NCBI GenBank assembly: GCA_027078475.1
Contig: JALWYH010000030.1
Span: 1-64,000, forward strand
Direction of reading: 5' to 3'
DNA: 64,000 bases
From: Thermoproteota archaeon
Lineage (GTDB): Archaea; Korarchaeota; Korarchaeia; Korarchaeales; Korarchaeaceae
A model generated the notes under the pieces. The model searched no databases. It worked only from the letters and a program-made list of their open reading frames with translations, and had not been told where the DNA came from. The translations under genes and the position numbers were made by a program. Below, one piece after another: positions 6,517 through 15,610 of this stretch (positions are counted from its first letter, which is position 1; each line of letters opens with the position of its first letter).

Positions 6517-8412
6517 ATGGGAGATCTGCTGGCCCCAGCCAACACCCTAGAGGTGTTACTAGGAAACGAGGCCGTCGCCAGGGGGGCCCTTGAGGCTGGT
6601 CTGAACGTAGCAGCGGCCTATCCTGGGACTCCAAGCACGGAGATAGGAGAATCTCTGGCCAGAGTGGCGAGGAAGGTTGGTATCTACTTCGAGTGGTCCG
6701 CCAATGAGAAGGTGGCGACCGAGCTGGCGATGGGTGCCGCTTGGTCCGGCCTCAGGTCCCTGACCATGATGAAGCACGTGGGCTTCAATGTCGCCTCGGA
6801 TGCAATATTCACCCTAGCCTACGCCGGTGTCACCGGGGCCATGGTCATAGTATCCGCGGATGATCCCCACGCCCACAGCAGTCAGAATGAGCAGGATAAC
6901 AGGCACTACGGTGAATCCGTAGGCCTGCCAATGCTTGAACCGTCCATCCCCCAGGAGGCCAAGGACTTCACCAAGGAGGCCTTCGAGCTGTCGAGCAAGT
7001 ACAAGATACCCTTCCTCGTCAGGACCACGACCAGGATAAGCCACCAGAGAGGGCCCGTTAGGCTGGGTGAGATAACCGCAGGTCCGGCCAAGGGCAGGTT
7101 CGTACCTCCGGAGCCGGACAGGTACCTGCAGGTCGGCTCGATAGCCAGGAAGCACCACGCCGAGCTGCTGGGCAAGCTCAGGGAAATAGCACTAGACGTG
7201 TCTCCATCCTTTGCCAAGGTCGAGGGACCCTCGGACGCTGAGTTCGGCGTGATAACCTCAGGAGTCTCCTATGCCCACGCCAAGGAGGCCCTCAAGCTAG
7301 TCAACGTGGACGCCAAGATATTGAAGCTGGGAATGACCTTCCCCCTCCCGGAGGACGTGATGGGAGACTTCCTCTCCTCGGTGAACACGGTCTTGGTGGT
7401 GGAGGAGCTGGATCCCTACCTGGAGCTTAGGGCCAAGGCCGTGGCCAAGGATAGGGCTCCCGAGGTGGAGATTCTCGGGAAGATGACTGGTCACATGCCG
7501 AGGGTGGGAGAGTACACCATGAGAACTGTGCTGGAGGGACTCTCCAAGGCTCTCGGGGTTGCTCCTCCGGTGAACTTTGCCGAGATAGACAGGAGGAGCT
7601 CGGAGGTTCTCAAGAAGGTTCCACCGAGACCCCCTGTCCTGTGTCCCGCCTGCCCCCACAGGTCCACGGGCTACGCCCTCAGGAGGGCGGCTGGGAGGGC
7701 TGCCTTCATGGGGGATATAGGGTGCTACGCGCTCCTCTTCCAGAAGCCATTCAGGGTTGAGCACGTGACCCACGCCATGGGATCCTCGATAGGCCTGGCG
7801 AACGGAATAGATGTTGCAACGGACCAAGACGTGGTGGCCCTGATAGGGGACTCGACCTTCTTCCACGCTGGCATACCCGCCCTGATAAACGCGGTTCACA
7901 ACAAGAGGAAGATGACCGTCGTGATCATGGACAACAGGATAACTGCCATGACGGGACATCAGCCACATCCCGGCACCGAGGTGAACGCGGTTGGGGAGGA
8001 GGCCCCGGCCGTTGACATAGAGAGGGTCGTGAGGGCCATAGGGGTGGATTACGTCAGGGTGGTCGATCCATACGATCATGCCGAGACCGAGAGGGCCATC
8101 AGGGATGCCCTGAAGCACGACGGAGTCTCGGTGGTGATAACCAAGAGGGAGTGCGCGCTGCTGACGGTCGCGAGGCTGAGGAAGGAGGGGAGGAGGATAG
8201 TTCCCTACAGGGTCAACCCGGACAAGTGCACCTACTGCAGGGTCTGCATAAACACATTCGCCTGCCCCGCCTTCGTCGACACCGGCTCCATGGTGGAGAT
8301 AGATCCTACGGTCTGCTTCGGCTGCGGCGCGTGCGTGCCCGTCTGCCCCTACGGTGCCTTTGAGCCGCAAGAGGGGTCTCTCAACTGGAGGGAGCAGAAG
8401 ATAGGGGTGTGA
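6517..8412 (+). CDS. iorA: Indolepyruvate:ferredoxin oxidoreductase, alpha subunit
   Basis: Large subunit of the enzyme that converts aryl pyruvates, formed by transamination of aromatic amino acids, to aryl-acetyl-CoA and reduced ferredoxin. Visible in order: the pyrimidine-binding domain (AAYPGTPSTEIGE), the thiamine-diphosphate domain (CPACPHRSTGY, then GDSTFFHAGIPAL and the downstream MDN), and a C-terminal two-cluster ferredoxin segment (CTYCRVCINTFACP and CFGCGACVPVCPYG). I set the start at ATG 6517 with GGGG about 8 nt upstream; TTG 6499 in frame would add six residues. A TATA-like ATTATAAG is near 6475. It overlaps the iorB reading frame at a GTGA junction, so the two subunits are made together. 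Confidence 0.93.
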   Translation: MGDLLAPANTLEVLLGNEAVARGALEAGLNVAAAYPGTPSTEIGESLARVARKVGIYFEWSANEKVATELAMGAAWSGLRSLTMMKHVGFNVASDAIFTLAYAGVTGAMVIVSADDPHAHSSQNEQDNRHYGESVGLPMLEPSIPQEAKDFTKEAFELSSKYKIPFLVRTTTRISHQRGPVRLGEITAGPAKGRFVPPEPDRYLQVGSIARKHHAELLGKLREIALDVSPSFAKVEGPSDAEFGVITSGVSYAHAKEALKLVNVDAKILKLGMTFPLPEDVMGDFLSSVNTVLVVEELDPYLELRAKAVAKDRAPEVEILGKMTGHMPRVGEYTMRTVLEGLSKALGVAPPVNFAEIDRRSSEVLKKVPPRPPVLCPACPHRSTGYALRRAAGRAAFMGDIGCYALLFQKPFRVEHVTHAMGSSIGLANGIDVATDQDVVALIGDSTFFHAGIPALINAVHNKRKMTVVIMDNRITAMTGHQPHPGTEVNAVGEEAPAVDIERVVRAIGVDYVRVVDPYDHAETERAIRDALKHDGVSVVITKRECALLTVARLRKEGRRIVPYRVNPDKCTYCRVCINTFACPAFVDTGSMVEIDPTVCFGCGACVPVCPYGAFEPQEGSLNWREQKIGV

Positions 8413-9026
8413 GGAGTATGGATGTCAGGGAGTTCAACGTGATAGTAGCTGGGGTTGGGGGCCAAGGTATACTTTTCACCACTAATGTGATAGCGAGGGC
8501 CGCCCTCAAGCTAGGCCTCAACTTCGCTCAGAGCGAGGTTCACGGGCTTTCCCAGAGGTATGGATCTATCAGGACGGAGCTCAGGATAGGGAGCGGCGTG
8601 TCGAGTCCCCTCATATTGGAGGGTACCCTAGACCTGCTGTTAGCCCTGGAGCCACTGGAGGGGCTCAGGCAGGCCCCCTATATATCTGAGAGGACCACGG
8701 TAGTCATGAACGACCATGTGATTCCTCCGGTGGGCGCCTATCTTGAGAGGTTCCCCATACCCAGCTTTGAGGAGGTGTTGGAGCTGATGAAGGGCCTGGG
8801 CCCCAAGAAGGTGATCGTATTGAGCGCCTACGATCTCGCCAAGAAAGCGGGGGATTACATAGTGGCCAACACGGTGATGCTGGGAGCGGCCCAGGCCACG
8901 GGGGTGTTGCCGTTCCCTGAGGGGGCCCTCAGGGAGGCCCTTGAGGAGGTCTCCCCCTCCAGGTATAGGGATTTAAATTTGAGGGCCTTCGACCTCGGGA
9001 GGGAAGCTGCATCCCTCCCGGGGTGA
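8409..9026 (+). CDS. iorB: Indolepyruvate:ferredoxin oxidoreductase, beta subunit
   Basis: Small subunit carrying the gamma-type domain of 2-oxoacid:ferredoxin oxidoreductases. The N-terminal glycine-rich strand-turn VIVAGVGGQGILF and the following SEVHGLSQRYGSI are family signatures. At 205 residues it is normal for IorB. The GTG start overlaps the iorA stop (GTGA); an in-frame ATG at 8418 would remove three residues. The next gene (ABCE1) begins 4 nt after the stop, so iorA-iorB-ABCE1 may be one transcript, linking aromatic amino acid fermentation with a translation factor by position only. Confidence 0.9.
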   Translation: MRSMDVREFNVIVAGVGGQGILFTTNVIARAALKLGLNFAQSEVHGLSQRYGSIRTELRIGSGVSSPLILEGTLDLLLALEPLEGLRQAPYISERTTVVMNDHVIPPVGAYLERFPIPSFEEVLELMKGLGPKKVIVLSAYDLAKKAGDYIVANTVMLGAAQATGVLPFPEGALREALEEVSPSRYRDLNLRAFDLGREAASLPG

Positions 9027-9030
9027 TTTT

Positions 9031-10809
9031 TTGCCAGCCAAGAGGATAGCCGTAGTGGATAGGGACAGGTGCAACCCGAGGAAGTGCGGACTGGAGTGCA
9101 TAAAGTACTGCCCTGAGGTCAGGATGGGAGTGGAGGAGACCATCAGGCTGGAGGACGGGCTGCTGATCATAGATGAGGAGCTCTGCACCGGCTGCGGTAT
9201 ATGCGTCAAGAAGTGCCCCTTCTCGGCCATCTCCGTGGTGAACCTCCCGGCTCCCATAGAGGGAGAGGAGGTCCACAGGTACGGGATAAACGGATTCACC
9301 CTGTTCAGGCTCCCGATCGTCAGGCCGGGGAAGGTAGTGGGCCTCGTCGGTCCCAATGGGGTCGGTAAGACCACCTCGATATCGATCCTCTCCGGGAGGA
9401 TAAAGCCCAACCTTGGGAGGGTGGATGAGGAGCCTGGCTGGGATGAGATAATCAGGCACTTCAGGGGATCCGAGCTCCAAGACTACCTGAGGAGGCTGGC
9501 CAATGGAGAGGTGAAGGTGGTCAGCAAACCCGAGAGGATAGATAGGATCCCACAGGTAGTCAGGGGCCGGGTCAAGGATGTGCTGGAGAGAGTCGATGAG
9601 AGGGGGGTCCTGGAGGAAGCCATCCAGCTTCTCGGCTTGGGAAAGCTCTTGGACAGGAGGGTAGAGGAACTCAGTGGAGGGGAGCTTCAGAGGCTGGCCC
9701 TGGCTGCTACCTACGCCAGGGATGCTGACGTTTACATTTTGGACGAGCCCACTAATTACCTGGATGTCTACCAGAGGATGAGGGCTGCGAAGCTAATAAG
9801 GAGGCTGCAGGATAAAGGTAAGTCCGTCATGCTGGTCGAGCACGACCTGGCTGTCTTGGACTATCTCAGCGACTACGTCCACATACTGTACGGCGAACCA
9901 GGGGTCTACGGGGTGGTGAGCCACCCCCATTCCACTAGGGAAGGCATAAATATTTTCCTAGATGGCTACCTGCCCGATGATAACGTCAGGTTCAGGGATG
10001 AACCCATCTCCTTCCTGCCCAGGATTGGCGGTCAGGAGGTGTCCGACAATCCCGTAGTGGTTTACACAGAGATGAGGAAGAGGCTGAATGGCTTCACCCT
10101 GGCTGTTGAGGAGGGCGAGATTTACTCGGGAGAAGTAGTCGTCGCGGTTGGACCCAACGGCATAGGGAAGACGACCTTCGTGAGGATACTAGCCGGGGAG
10201 CTAAAGCCCGACGAGGGGATGGTGATGACCGAGGGGGTAAAGGTCTCGTACAAGCCCCAGCACGTCAGGCCCACCTACGAGGGGACCGTCGAGTCCCTCC
10301 TGCGCAGGGTAGCCGGTTCCAACTACTCCAGCTCCTACTTCAGGGCCGAGGTGATAAAAAGGCTCGGAATAGAGAGGATCCTCGACCGCTATTTGGACGA
10401 GCTGAGTGGAGGGGAACTGCAGAAGGTCGCCATAGCCGCATGTCTTGGGAGGGATGCTGACGTCTACCTGATAGATGAGCCGAGCGCCTTCCTAGACGTT
10501 GAGGCCAGGTTTGCCGCGGCGAAGGCGATAAGGAGGAGGATCCAAGGAGAGGACAGGGCGGTCATAGTTGTGGAGCACGATTTGCTGACGATAGAGGCAG
10601 TTGCTGACAGGATAATGGTCTTCTCAGGTCAGCCTGGGGTGGAGGGCCACGCAAGCAGGCCCATGGATCCCAGAAGGGGGCTGAACGAGTTTTTGAAGGA
10701 TGTGGATGTCACATTCAGGCGCGATCCGGACACAGGCAGGCCCAGAGTCAACAAGCCCGGATCCAAGATGGATCAGATGGCTAGGGCGAGGGGGAGGTAC
10801 TACCCTTGA
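9031..10809 (+). CDS. ABCE1/Rli1 ribosome-recycling ATPase
   Basis: Twin-ATPase that splits archaeal ribosomes after termination. The N-terminal domain holds two 4Fe-4S sites (CNPRKCGLECIKYCPEV and CTGCGICVKKCPF). The first nucleotide-binding domain has GPNGVGKTT, LSGGELQRL and DVYILDEPTNYLD. The second has GPNGIGKTT, LSGGELQKV and DVYLIDEPSAFLD. The hinge regions between them are present. The 592-residue length is standard. The TTG start has GGGGTGA about 6 nt upstream. An essential informational gene in all archaea, so the call is secure. Confidence 0.97.
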   Translation: MPAKRIAVVDRDRCNPRKCGLECIKYCPEVRMGVEETIRLEDGLLIIDEELCTGCGICVKKCPFSAISVVNLPAPIEGEEVHRYGINGFTLFRLPIVRPGKVVGLVGPNGVGKTTSISILSGRIKPNLGRVDEEPGWDEIIRHFRGSELQDYLRRLANGEVKVVSKPERIDRIPQVVRGRVKDVLERVDERGVLEEAIQLLGLGKLLDRRVEELSGGELQRLALAATYARDADVYILDEPTNYLDVYQRMRAAKLIRRLQDKGKSVMLVEHDLAVLDYLSDYVHILYGEPGVYGVVSHPHSTREGINIFLDGYLPDDNVRFRDEPISFLPRIGGQEVSDNPVVVYTEMRKRLNGFTLAVEEGEIYSGEVVVAVGPNGIGKTTFVRILAGELKPDEGMVMTEGVKVSYKPQHVRPTYEGTVESLLRRVAGSNYSSSYFRAEVIKRLGIERILDRYLDELSGGELQKVAIAACLGRDADVYLIDEPSAFLDVEARFAAAKAIRRRIQGEDRAVIVVEHDLLTIEAVADRIMVFSGQPGVEGHASRPMDPRRGLNEFLKDVDVTFRRDPDTGRPRVNKPGSKMDQMARARGRYYP

Positions 10810-10811
10810 AC

Positions 10812-11483
10812 ATGTTCGGCTTCTTGCTGGGAAGGAGGGAGGCTCTGAGGGATCTCGGACTCAATGCCAGCTTCCTACCAGCTGCTCTGTCGCTCCTCCT
10901 ATTCTTGTCCACCGATGCCACGGCCCTGTCGGTGCTGGGGATGAAAATAGCCTGCTCCTCCAACGCCATGACCGAGAGGGTGGCCATGTTCATACACGTG
11001 AAGCAGATGCTCCTGCTCTACATGTGGGCAATAACAGCCATCAGCTGGGGCATCTCCTCCGGTATTTCCGGGATATCAGTGGCCAGGAGAGTGCGCATGA
11101 GGCTGAGAAAGTATCACTACCTGATGTCCCTCTGCTCCCTTCCCATGGCCATCGCCGGAGCCCTGAACACCGTGGTGCTCCTGGCCTCTCCGGGCCGGGT
11201 GATCTCGTGTGAAGGTGCTACTTGGAGAGTCCTACTCCTGACAGCCCTCTCCGAGATATTCTCTTACCTGTTATCCTTCCCGCCGGTGATGGCCCTGATC
11301 TTGGCTATTCTCTCCCTAGGATGGTTCACTTACCTGTCCTACAGGGTCCACGCGATAACCATGGGGCTGAGCAGGGAGGAGGCGGTGAAGTACTCCCTCA
11401 AGTTTACCGCGGTGTTCGTGGGCTCGATAGTGCTTATAATCATCGTAGTATCCCTGATCATCGTATTACTCCAGTTGCCCTAG
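10812..11483 (+). CDS. Multi-pass membrane protein, unknown
   Basis: About 223 residues with five or so hydrophobic segments: near residues 20-38, 70-90, 105-125, 145-170 and a strongly hydrophobic C-terminal helix (FVGSIVLIIIVVSLIIVLL). A basic loop (ARRVRMRLRK) lies in the middle, and two cysteines are in putative loops. The overall look recalls Yip1/DUF1282-type integral membrane proteins but I cannot place it in a family. It starts at ATG 10812, just behind the ABCE1 stop, and GGGAGG lies within the ABCE1 end. The 3' end overlaps the convergent egsA gene by 26 bp. Confidence 0.6.
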   Translation: MFGFLLGRREALRDLGLNASFLPAALSLLLFLSTDATALSVLGMKIACSSNAMTERVAMFIHVKQMLLLYMWAITAISWGISSGISGISVARRVRMRLRKYHYLMSLCSLPMAIAGALNTVVLLASPGRVISCEGATWRVLLLTALSEIFSYLLSFPPVMALILAILSLGWFTYLSYRVHAITMGLSREEAVKYSLKFTAVFVGSIVLIIIVVSLIIVLLQLP

Positions 11484-12555
11484 CCAACTTCTCGGCAGCG
11501 GTCGGGGTCAGGCCGGTAACCCCCAGTATCGTGTACCTGTTCCTGATCCTGTGGGCCAAAGTTAGGGCCTTGACCACCAGATCGGGCCTCAGACCGGCCT
11601 CCTCAGCAGTGGTGGGAACACCTGCCTCCCTGAGCTTGTCCCTTATCCACTTCCAGTCTTGGCCTTGGAGATAAGCCATCATTATGGTCCCTAGTGCGAC
11701 TTGGACGCCGTGAGGAGCTGGTTTCCCCCCTTCTTCGGCAGCTATAGCATCCAGAGCGTGGCTGAACATGTGTTCACTGCCGCTAGCCGGTCTGGAGCTG
11801 CCCGCTATGCTTATGGCCACCCCGCTGCCTATCAGCGCTTTGACCAGTATCCTAGTGGATTCCTCCAAGCCTGACTTTATCTCCGACGCGTGATCCGTTG
11901 CTATCTTCGCGCTCAGGAGGGACATGGAGGCTGCATACTCGCTGTAGGGCTCGTCCTTGAGCTTATGGGCCAGTTCCCAGTCCCTGACAGCGGTAAACTT
12001 TGCGACGAGATCGCCGAATCCCGACTTGAAGGTCTCGGGCGGAGCCCTGTTTATGATCCTAGTGTCGGCCACAACTGCCGTGGGCGCCTCCATCCCCCCC
12101 ACACTTCCCAGCCTCTCCTGTGCCTGCTTAGAGAGGGAGAAGTTGATCGCGGGGGAGGCTATGCCGTCGTGGCTGGCGGATGTAGGAACCACCGCGTACC
12201 TCACGCCTAGGTTGGCCGCCGCGAGTTTCGTTATATCCAGTGGCTTACCTCCGCCGACACCAATGAGGAAATCCGCCTCAACATTCTTCGCTTCTCTAAT
12301 TACCCTGAGAGCGTCGTCTATACCGCCCCCATCGGCCACTACGTGGCGAACCACCATGTCACCCTCCAGCATTCCAATGAGGTCGCCAGCCACCTCCGCG
12401 GTGACGCTGGCTCCACTAACGATCACGGCCCTTCCGGTCAGGCCGAGGCTGTGCAGTATCTCAGCTGTCTTGGTCAGAGCATTGGGCCCGAATATTATGT
12501 AGCGGGGGCTCTCTATCTTCTCAAGCCCCTTCCCCGAGATCAGTCCGTCACGCAC
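11458..12555 (-). CDS. egsA: sn-Glycerol-1-phosphate dehydrogenase
   Basis: NAD(P)-linked enzyme that reduces dihydroxyacetone phosphate to sn-glycerol-1-phosphate, the backbone of archaeal ether lipids. Signature segments: GVGGGKPLDITKLAA for nucleotide binding, PTSASHDGIASP, the zinc ligands around SGFGDLVAKFTAVRDWELA, and the later histidines in SGSEHMFSHALD and PHGVQVALG. The 365-residue length is normal. The GTG start is 24 nt from the centre of a minus-strand TATA run, so the message is probably leaderless. This is the first committed step of the lipid pathway whose later genes (GGR, Tes) are encoded about 10 kb away. Confidence 0.95.
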   Translation of the reverse strand: MRDGLISGKGLEKIESPRYIIFGPNALTKTAEILHSLGLTGRAVIVSGASVTAEVAGDLIGMLEGDMVVRHVVADGGGIDDALRVIREAKNVEADFLIGVGGGKPLDITKLAAANLGVRYAVVPTSASHDGIASPAINFSLSKQAQERLGSVGGMEAPTAVVADTRIINRAPPETFKSGFGDLVAKFTAVRDWELAHKLKDEPYSEYAASMSLLSAKIATDHASEIKSGLEESTRILVKALIGSGVAISIAGSSRPASGSEHMFSHALDAIAAEEGGKPAPHGVQVALGTIMMAYLQGQDWKWIRDKLREAGVPTTAEEAGLRPDLVVKALTLAHRIRNRYTILGVTGLTPTAAEKLARATGVIR

Positions 12556-12574
12556 CAGAGTAATCCGCCGTGGG

Positions 12575-12584
12575 AAAATAAAAG
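12575..12584 (-). promoter_or_regulatory. TATA box of egsA (leaderless)
   Basis: Minus-strand CTTTTATTTT centred 24 nt before the GTG start codon of egsA. Confidence 0.55.
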
Positions 12585-12600
12585 TTCGCGGGAACGATAA

Positions 12601-12614
12601 CCCTTAATTAAGGG
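12601..12614. promoter_or_regulatory. 14-bp perfect palindrome CCCTTAATTAAGGG in promoter of exported protein
   Basis: The dyad CCCTTAATTAAGGG includes the only TATA-like core upstream of the gene at 12641 and is centred 33 nt before its ATG. It could act as a TATA box, a repressor operator over it, or both. Confidence 0.4.
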
Positions 12615-12640
12615 AGGTTTCCTTACCATGGGACCGAAGA

Positions 12641-13348
12641 ATGGAGACCAAGACCAAGATCGTGCTTCTGCTTAACCTCATCTTCGTCGCCCTGCTCCTG
12701 TCTTGGCCTGTGATGACGGCTCCGAGGTTCAAGATAACGCTGGACGGGGAGACAGTTCCCCTAGGTGGGGAGCTCCGCTTTGAAGTCTCCTTCCCCAGCC
12801 CTCCCTCCTCGGTGCGCGTCGATGTTATCGATCTGGAGAGGAACATCACGATCGAGTCGAGGAACCTTCGGCCTTCCAAGATGATCAGCGCGGTCATTCC
12901 GATAGAGGAGGGGAGGTACAGGATCGGCCACTACTCCCTCAGAGTCGCGGCCAATATGGGGGGTCCCGTCCAGGAGGAGGCCTACTTCAACGTGTTCGGA
13001 GGAGCTCCTCTCAATGTGACACTCAAAGCTGAGCGGGAGAACTTGTCTGCCTTCATAAACGTGACTGGGGAGAAGCAGTATGTTAGGGTCTCCGACAGGA
13101 TATTCGCCAACGTCACCATTGGGGGCAGACCCTTGGAGAGGGCGAAGCTGATAGCCTTGAGCATCGGTCCCAATTCAACCATCACATCGGTGACCTACAC
13201 GAATGCCAGTGGAGAGGCGGTACTGGACTGGAGCGCCAACGTGACCGGCAACACCACCTACGTGGTGATCGTCCAAGCTGTAAAGCCCGGCCACTCCATT
13301 GCCTCGGGAGAGGTGAGGATAAGGGTCAAGGTGGAGAAGGGGGGTTGA
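12641..13348 (+). CDS. Exported beta-rich protein with many N-glycosylation sequons
   Basis: The N-terminus has Lys residues followed by a hydrophobic stretch (IVLLLNLIFVALLLSW), a signal peptide or membrane anchor. The rest is beta-strand-rich, with Ig-like spacing (FKITLDGETVPLGGELRFEV, HYSLRVAA, RIRVKVE). At least eight Asn-X-Ser/Thr sequons (for example NITI, NVTL, NLSA, NVTG, NSTI, NTTY) suggest an S-layer-facing glycoprotein. No enzyme motif is visible and I do not recognise a family beyond a possible bacterial-Ig or macroglobulin MG2-like fold. It is monocistronic, with a palindromic TATA region upstream. Confidence 0.65.
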   Translation: METKTKIVLLLNLIFVALLLSWPVMTAPRFKITLDGETVPLGGELRFEVSFPSPPSSVRVDVIDLERNITIESRNLRPSKMISAVIPIEEGRYRIGHYSLRVAANMGGPVQEEAYFNVFGGAPLNVTLKAERENLSAFINVTGEKQYVRVSDRIFANVTIGGRPLERAKLIALSIGPNSTITSVTYTNASGEAVLDWSANVTGNTTYVVIVQAVKPGHSIASGEVRIRVKVEKGG

Positions 13349-13401
13349 GACGAGCGAGTCGATGAGGGGTGAGAGAAGGAAGAAAATTGAAGCCGGGGGC
13401 A

Positions 13402-15081
13402 TCACTCCCTCGCTGAGAGGACCTCTCCTCTCTCCCTGATCTCCCTCAGCCTCTTCTTGAGTTCCTCCTTGTCCACCTTGTGGAAGAGCGGTTCCACGTC
13501 ACCCAGCTCGGTTCCGGTGATCAGGTCGAATGCCTCCGGGAGAGGCGACGGTTCGCCTGGAAGCCCCATCATTCTCCACAGCTTCTCGGCTGAGAAGGGC
13601 ATGAATATGTGCATATAGCATGCCATCGCTCTCAGCAGGTTGTAAGACGCCAAGACCGTCGAGTTGGCCCTCGCCCTGTTCTCCTTAATGTCTCTCCATG
13701 GCTCTCTCGAGTTGAAAAACCTGTTTCCTAGCCTGGCCATCTCCAGCAGTCCCTTGAGGGCATCCTTGAGCCTCACCCTTTCTAGGTCCTCCTCTATGCC
13801 GGATGCTATTTTCCTGGCTTCCTCGAGCATCTGACGGGACTCCTCATCCAGCTTGCCGCTCGGTACTCTTCCCCCATACCTAGATTTTATGAAGGAGAGC
13901 ACCCTGTGCACAAGGTTGCCCAAGGTGTCGTTGAGCTCGTCGTTCACCTTGGCCGCCATGTCGTCCCATGAGAAGTTGGCGTCCTTGGTCTCGGGCCTTA
14001 TGTACACCATATAGAAACGCCAGTAATCAGCAGGAAGCAGTGCCAAGGCCTCATCGAGCCATATACCTCTCCTCTCCCTCTTGGAGAATTTCTCACCCTC
14101 ATAGAGCAGGAATTCCGTGGATGCCACGTTGTATGGAAGCACGTAACCCTCCTCGCTGGACATGAGGAGGGCAGGGAATATCAGGGTGTGGAACGGGATG
14201 TTGTCCTTCCCTATGAAGTATATCGACTTAGTTTCGGGGTCCCTCCAGAACCTCTCGAACTCCTCGGGTCTGCCCATCCTCTCGAAGTACTCCTTGACGG
14301 CGGACACATAGCCCAAGACGGCCTCCATCCAGACGTAGATAGTCTTACCCTCGGCCCCGGGGAAGGGAGCCGGGATCCCCCACCTGTTATCTCTAGTGAT
14401 CGATCTGGGTTTGAGTCCATCCTCTATCATGGAAAGGGACATGGATCTAGCGTTATCCGGGAGCTGCTCGTTCTCCTCTATGTACCTCCTGAGGTCCTCG
14501 GAGAACTTGGGAAGGTCGAAGAACCAGTGTTTGGTCCTCTTGAGTACTGGTTCCGCTCCGCATATTGCGCATCTGGGATTTATCAAATCCGTCGGGTTGA
14601 GCAATCTCCCGCATCTGTCGCACTGATCCCCGTGTGCCCTCTCATATCCGCAGTAGGGGCAGGTCCCAACCACGAATCTATCGGGCAGGAACATCTTGTC
14701 GTTGGGGCAGTATAGCTGCTCGGTCTCCTTCTCGAATATGTGACCGTTCTCGTATACTTTCAGGTAGAAGTCCTGAACGAACCTGATGTGAGTCTGGCTC
14801 TCGGTCCTCGTGTAATTATCGTAGCTTATCCCGAATCTCCTGAAGAGATCGGAGACGTAGGAGTGCATCCTGTCGGTCAGCTCCCTGGGGCTTACCCCTC
14901 TCTTGATGGCCTCTATCTCTATCGGAGTTCCGTGCTCGTCCGAACCGGACACGAAGATGACTGAATCTCCCTTCTTTCTCCTGTACCTGGCATAAACGTC
15001 GGAGGACAGTACCTGAATCAGGGTCCCGAGATGGGGTACGGCGTTTATGTAAGGCCAGGCAGAGGCCACTATCCACCTCAT
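13402..15081 (-). CDS. metG: Methionyl-tRNA synthetase
   Basis: Class I synthetase. The HIGH motif appears as HLGT near the N-terminus, and the KMSKS loop as KFSKR (GEKFSKRERRGIW). A zinc-knuckle insertion with CPYC, CDRC and CAICG is present. The alpha-helical anticodon-binding domain follows (FSWDDMAAKVNDELND). The chain stops after the anticodon domain, so the C-terminal OB-fold tRNA-binding domain is missing here and is encoded separately at 45069. I set the start at ATG 15081 (MRWIVASAWPYIN), because the shared TATA core at 15109-15118 predicts a start of transcription near 15090. Upstream in-frame codons would lie in or before the promoter. Confidence 0.95.
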   Translation of the reverse strand: MRWIVASAWPYINAVPHLGTLIQVLSSDVYARYRRKKGDSVIFVSGSDEHGTPIEIEAIKRGVSPRELTDRMHSYVSDLFRRFGISYDNYTRTESQTHIRFVQDFYLKVYENGHIFEKETEQLYCPNDKMFLPDRFVVGTCPYCGYERAHGDQCDRCGRLLNPTDLINPRCAICGAEPVLKRTKHWFFDLPKFSEDLRRYIEENEQLPDNARSMSLSMIEDGLKPRSITRDNRWGIPAPFPGAEGKTIYVWMEAVLGYVSAVKEYFERMGRPEEFERFWRDPETKSIYFIGKDNIPFHTLIFPALLMSSEEGYVLPYNVASTEFLLYEGEKFSKRERRGIWLDEALALLPADYWRFYMVYIRPETKDANFSWDDMAAKVNDELNDTLGNLVHRVLSFIKSRYGGRVPSGKLDEESRQMLEEARKIASGIEEDLERVRLKDALKGLLEMARLGNRFFNSREPWRDIKENRARANSTVLASYNLLRAMACYMHIFMPFSAEKLWRMMGLPGEPSPLPEAFDLITGTELGDVEPLFHKVDKEELKKRLREIRERGEVLSARE

Positions 15082-15108
15082 CTTGGCTCCCGCAATTGGC
15101 GCTATCAA

Positions 15109-15118
15109 GAATTTTAAG
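15109..15118. promoter_or_regulatory. Shared bidirectional TATA core (metG / unknown helical gene)
   Basis: GAATTTTAAG is nearly self-complementary and is centred about 33 nt from both divergent start codons (15081 minus, 15146 plus). Confidence 0.5.
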
Positions 15119-15145
15119 CCTGTGCCCGGATCAGCATGGATCGTC

Positions 15146-15610
15146 ATGCCGGACCAAGCGAACCCCTGCCTATACGAGGTGAATGAGGAATTCCTCTCCT
15201 ACGTCGAGGACTTTCTAAAGGAGAGTGATCTGGGGGAAAGGGTCAGGAAGCTGAGCAGGGCGGAGGGATATCTGAGGTACCTGTTCTTCGAGCTGGTGGG
15301 GAACCTGAAGGACTGGAAGGGAGGGGACTTAAGGACCTTGGTCTGCGGCCTCTCATACCTGATACCTGAGGCCCTGAGACTCTGCTACCAAGCCGAGGAT
15401 GGAGTGCAGGAGACGGCTTGCAGCATAGTCAGAGACCTGATAGATCTCACCTTCTCGCTTATGAGGAGATGGAAGGAGAGTGAGGAGGTCAAGGTCGTTG
15501 GATCGGAGCTGTGGACCATGTTGGACCCGGAGAAAGGACTTGCGGACGAAGAAGAGGCAGAATCACTCGCTCTCCGGCTTTCCACCGCCATCTCCAGCCT
15601 CCTTTCCTGA
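15146..15610 (+). CDS. Small helical protein, unknown
   Basis: About 154 residues, predicted mostly helical, acidic, with cysteines in CLYEVNEE, LVCGLSYL, LCYQAEDG and ACSIVRDL. The central segment LVCGLSYLIPEALRLCYQAEDGVQETACSIV looks like a packed helical bundle. I do not recognise a family. ATG 15146 is preferred over the upstream in-frame ATG, since the shared TATA core at 15109-15118 sets transcription near 15140. It is divergent from metG and its 3' end overlaps ribL by 48 bp, tail to tail. Confidence 0.55.
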   Translation: MPDQANPCLYEVNEEFLSYVEDFLKESDLGERVRKLSRAEGYLRYLFFELVGNLKDWKGGDLRTLVCGLSYLIPEALRLCYQAEDGVQETACSIVRDLIDLTFSLMRRWKESEEVKVVGSELWTMLDPEKGLADEEEAESLALRLSTAISSLLS

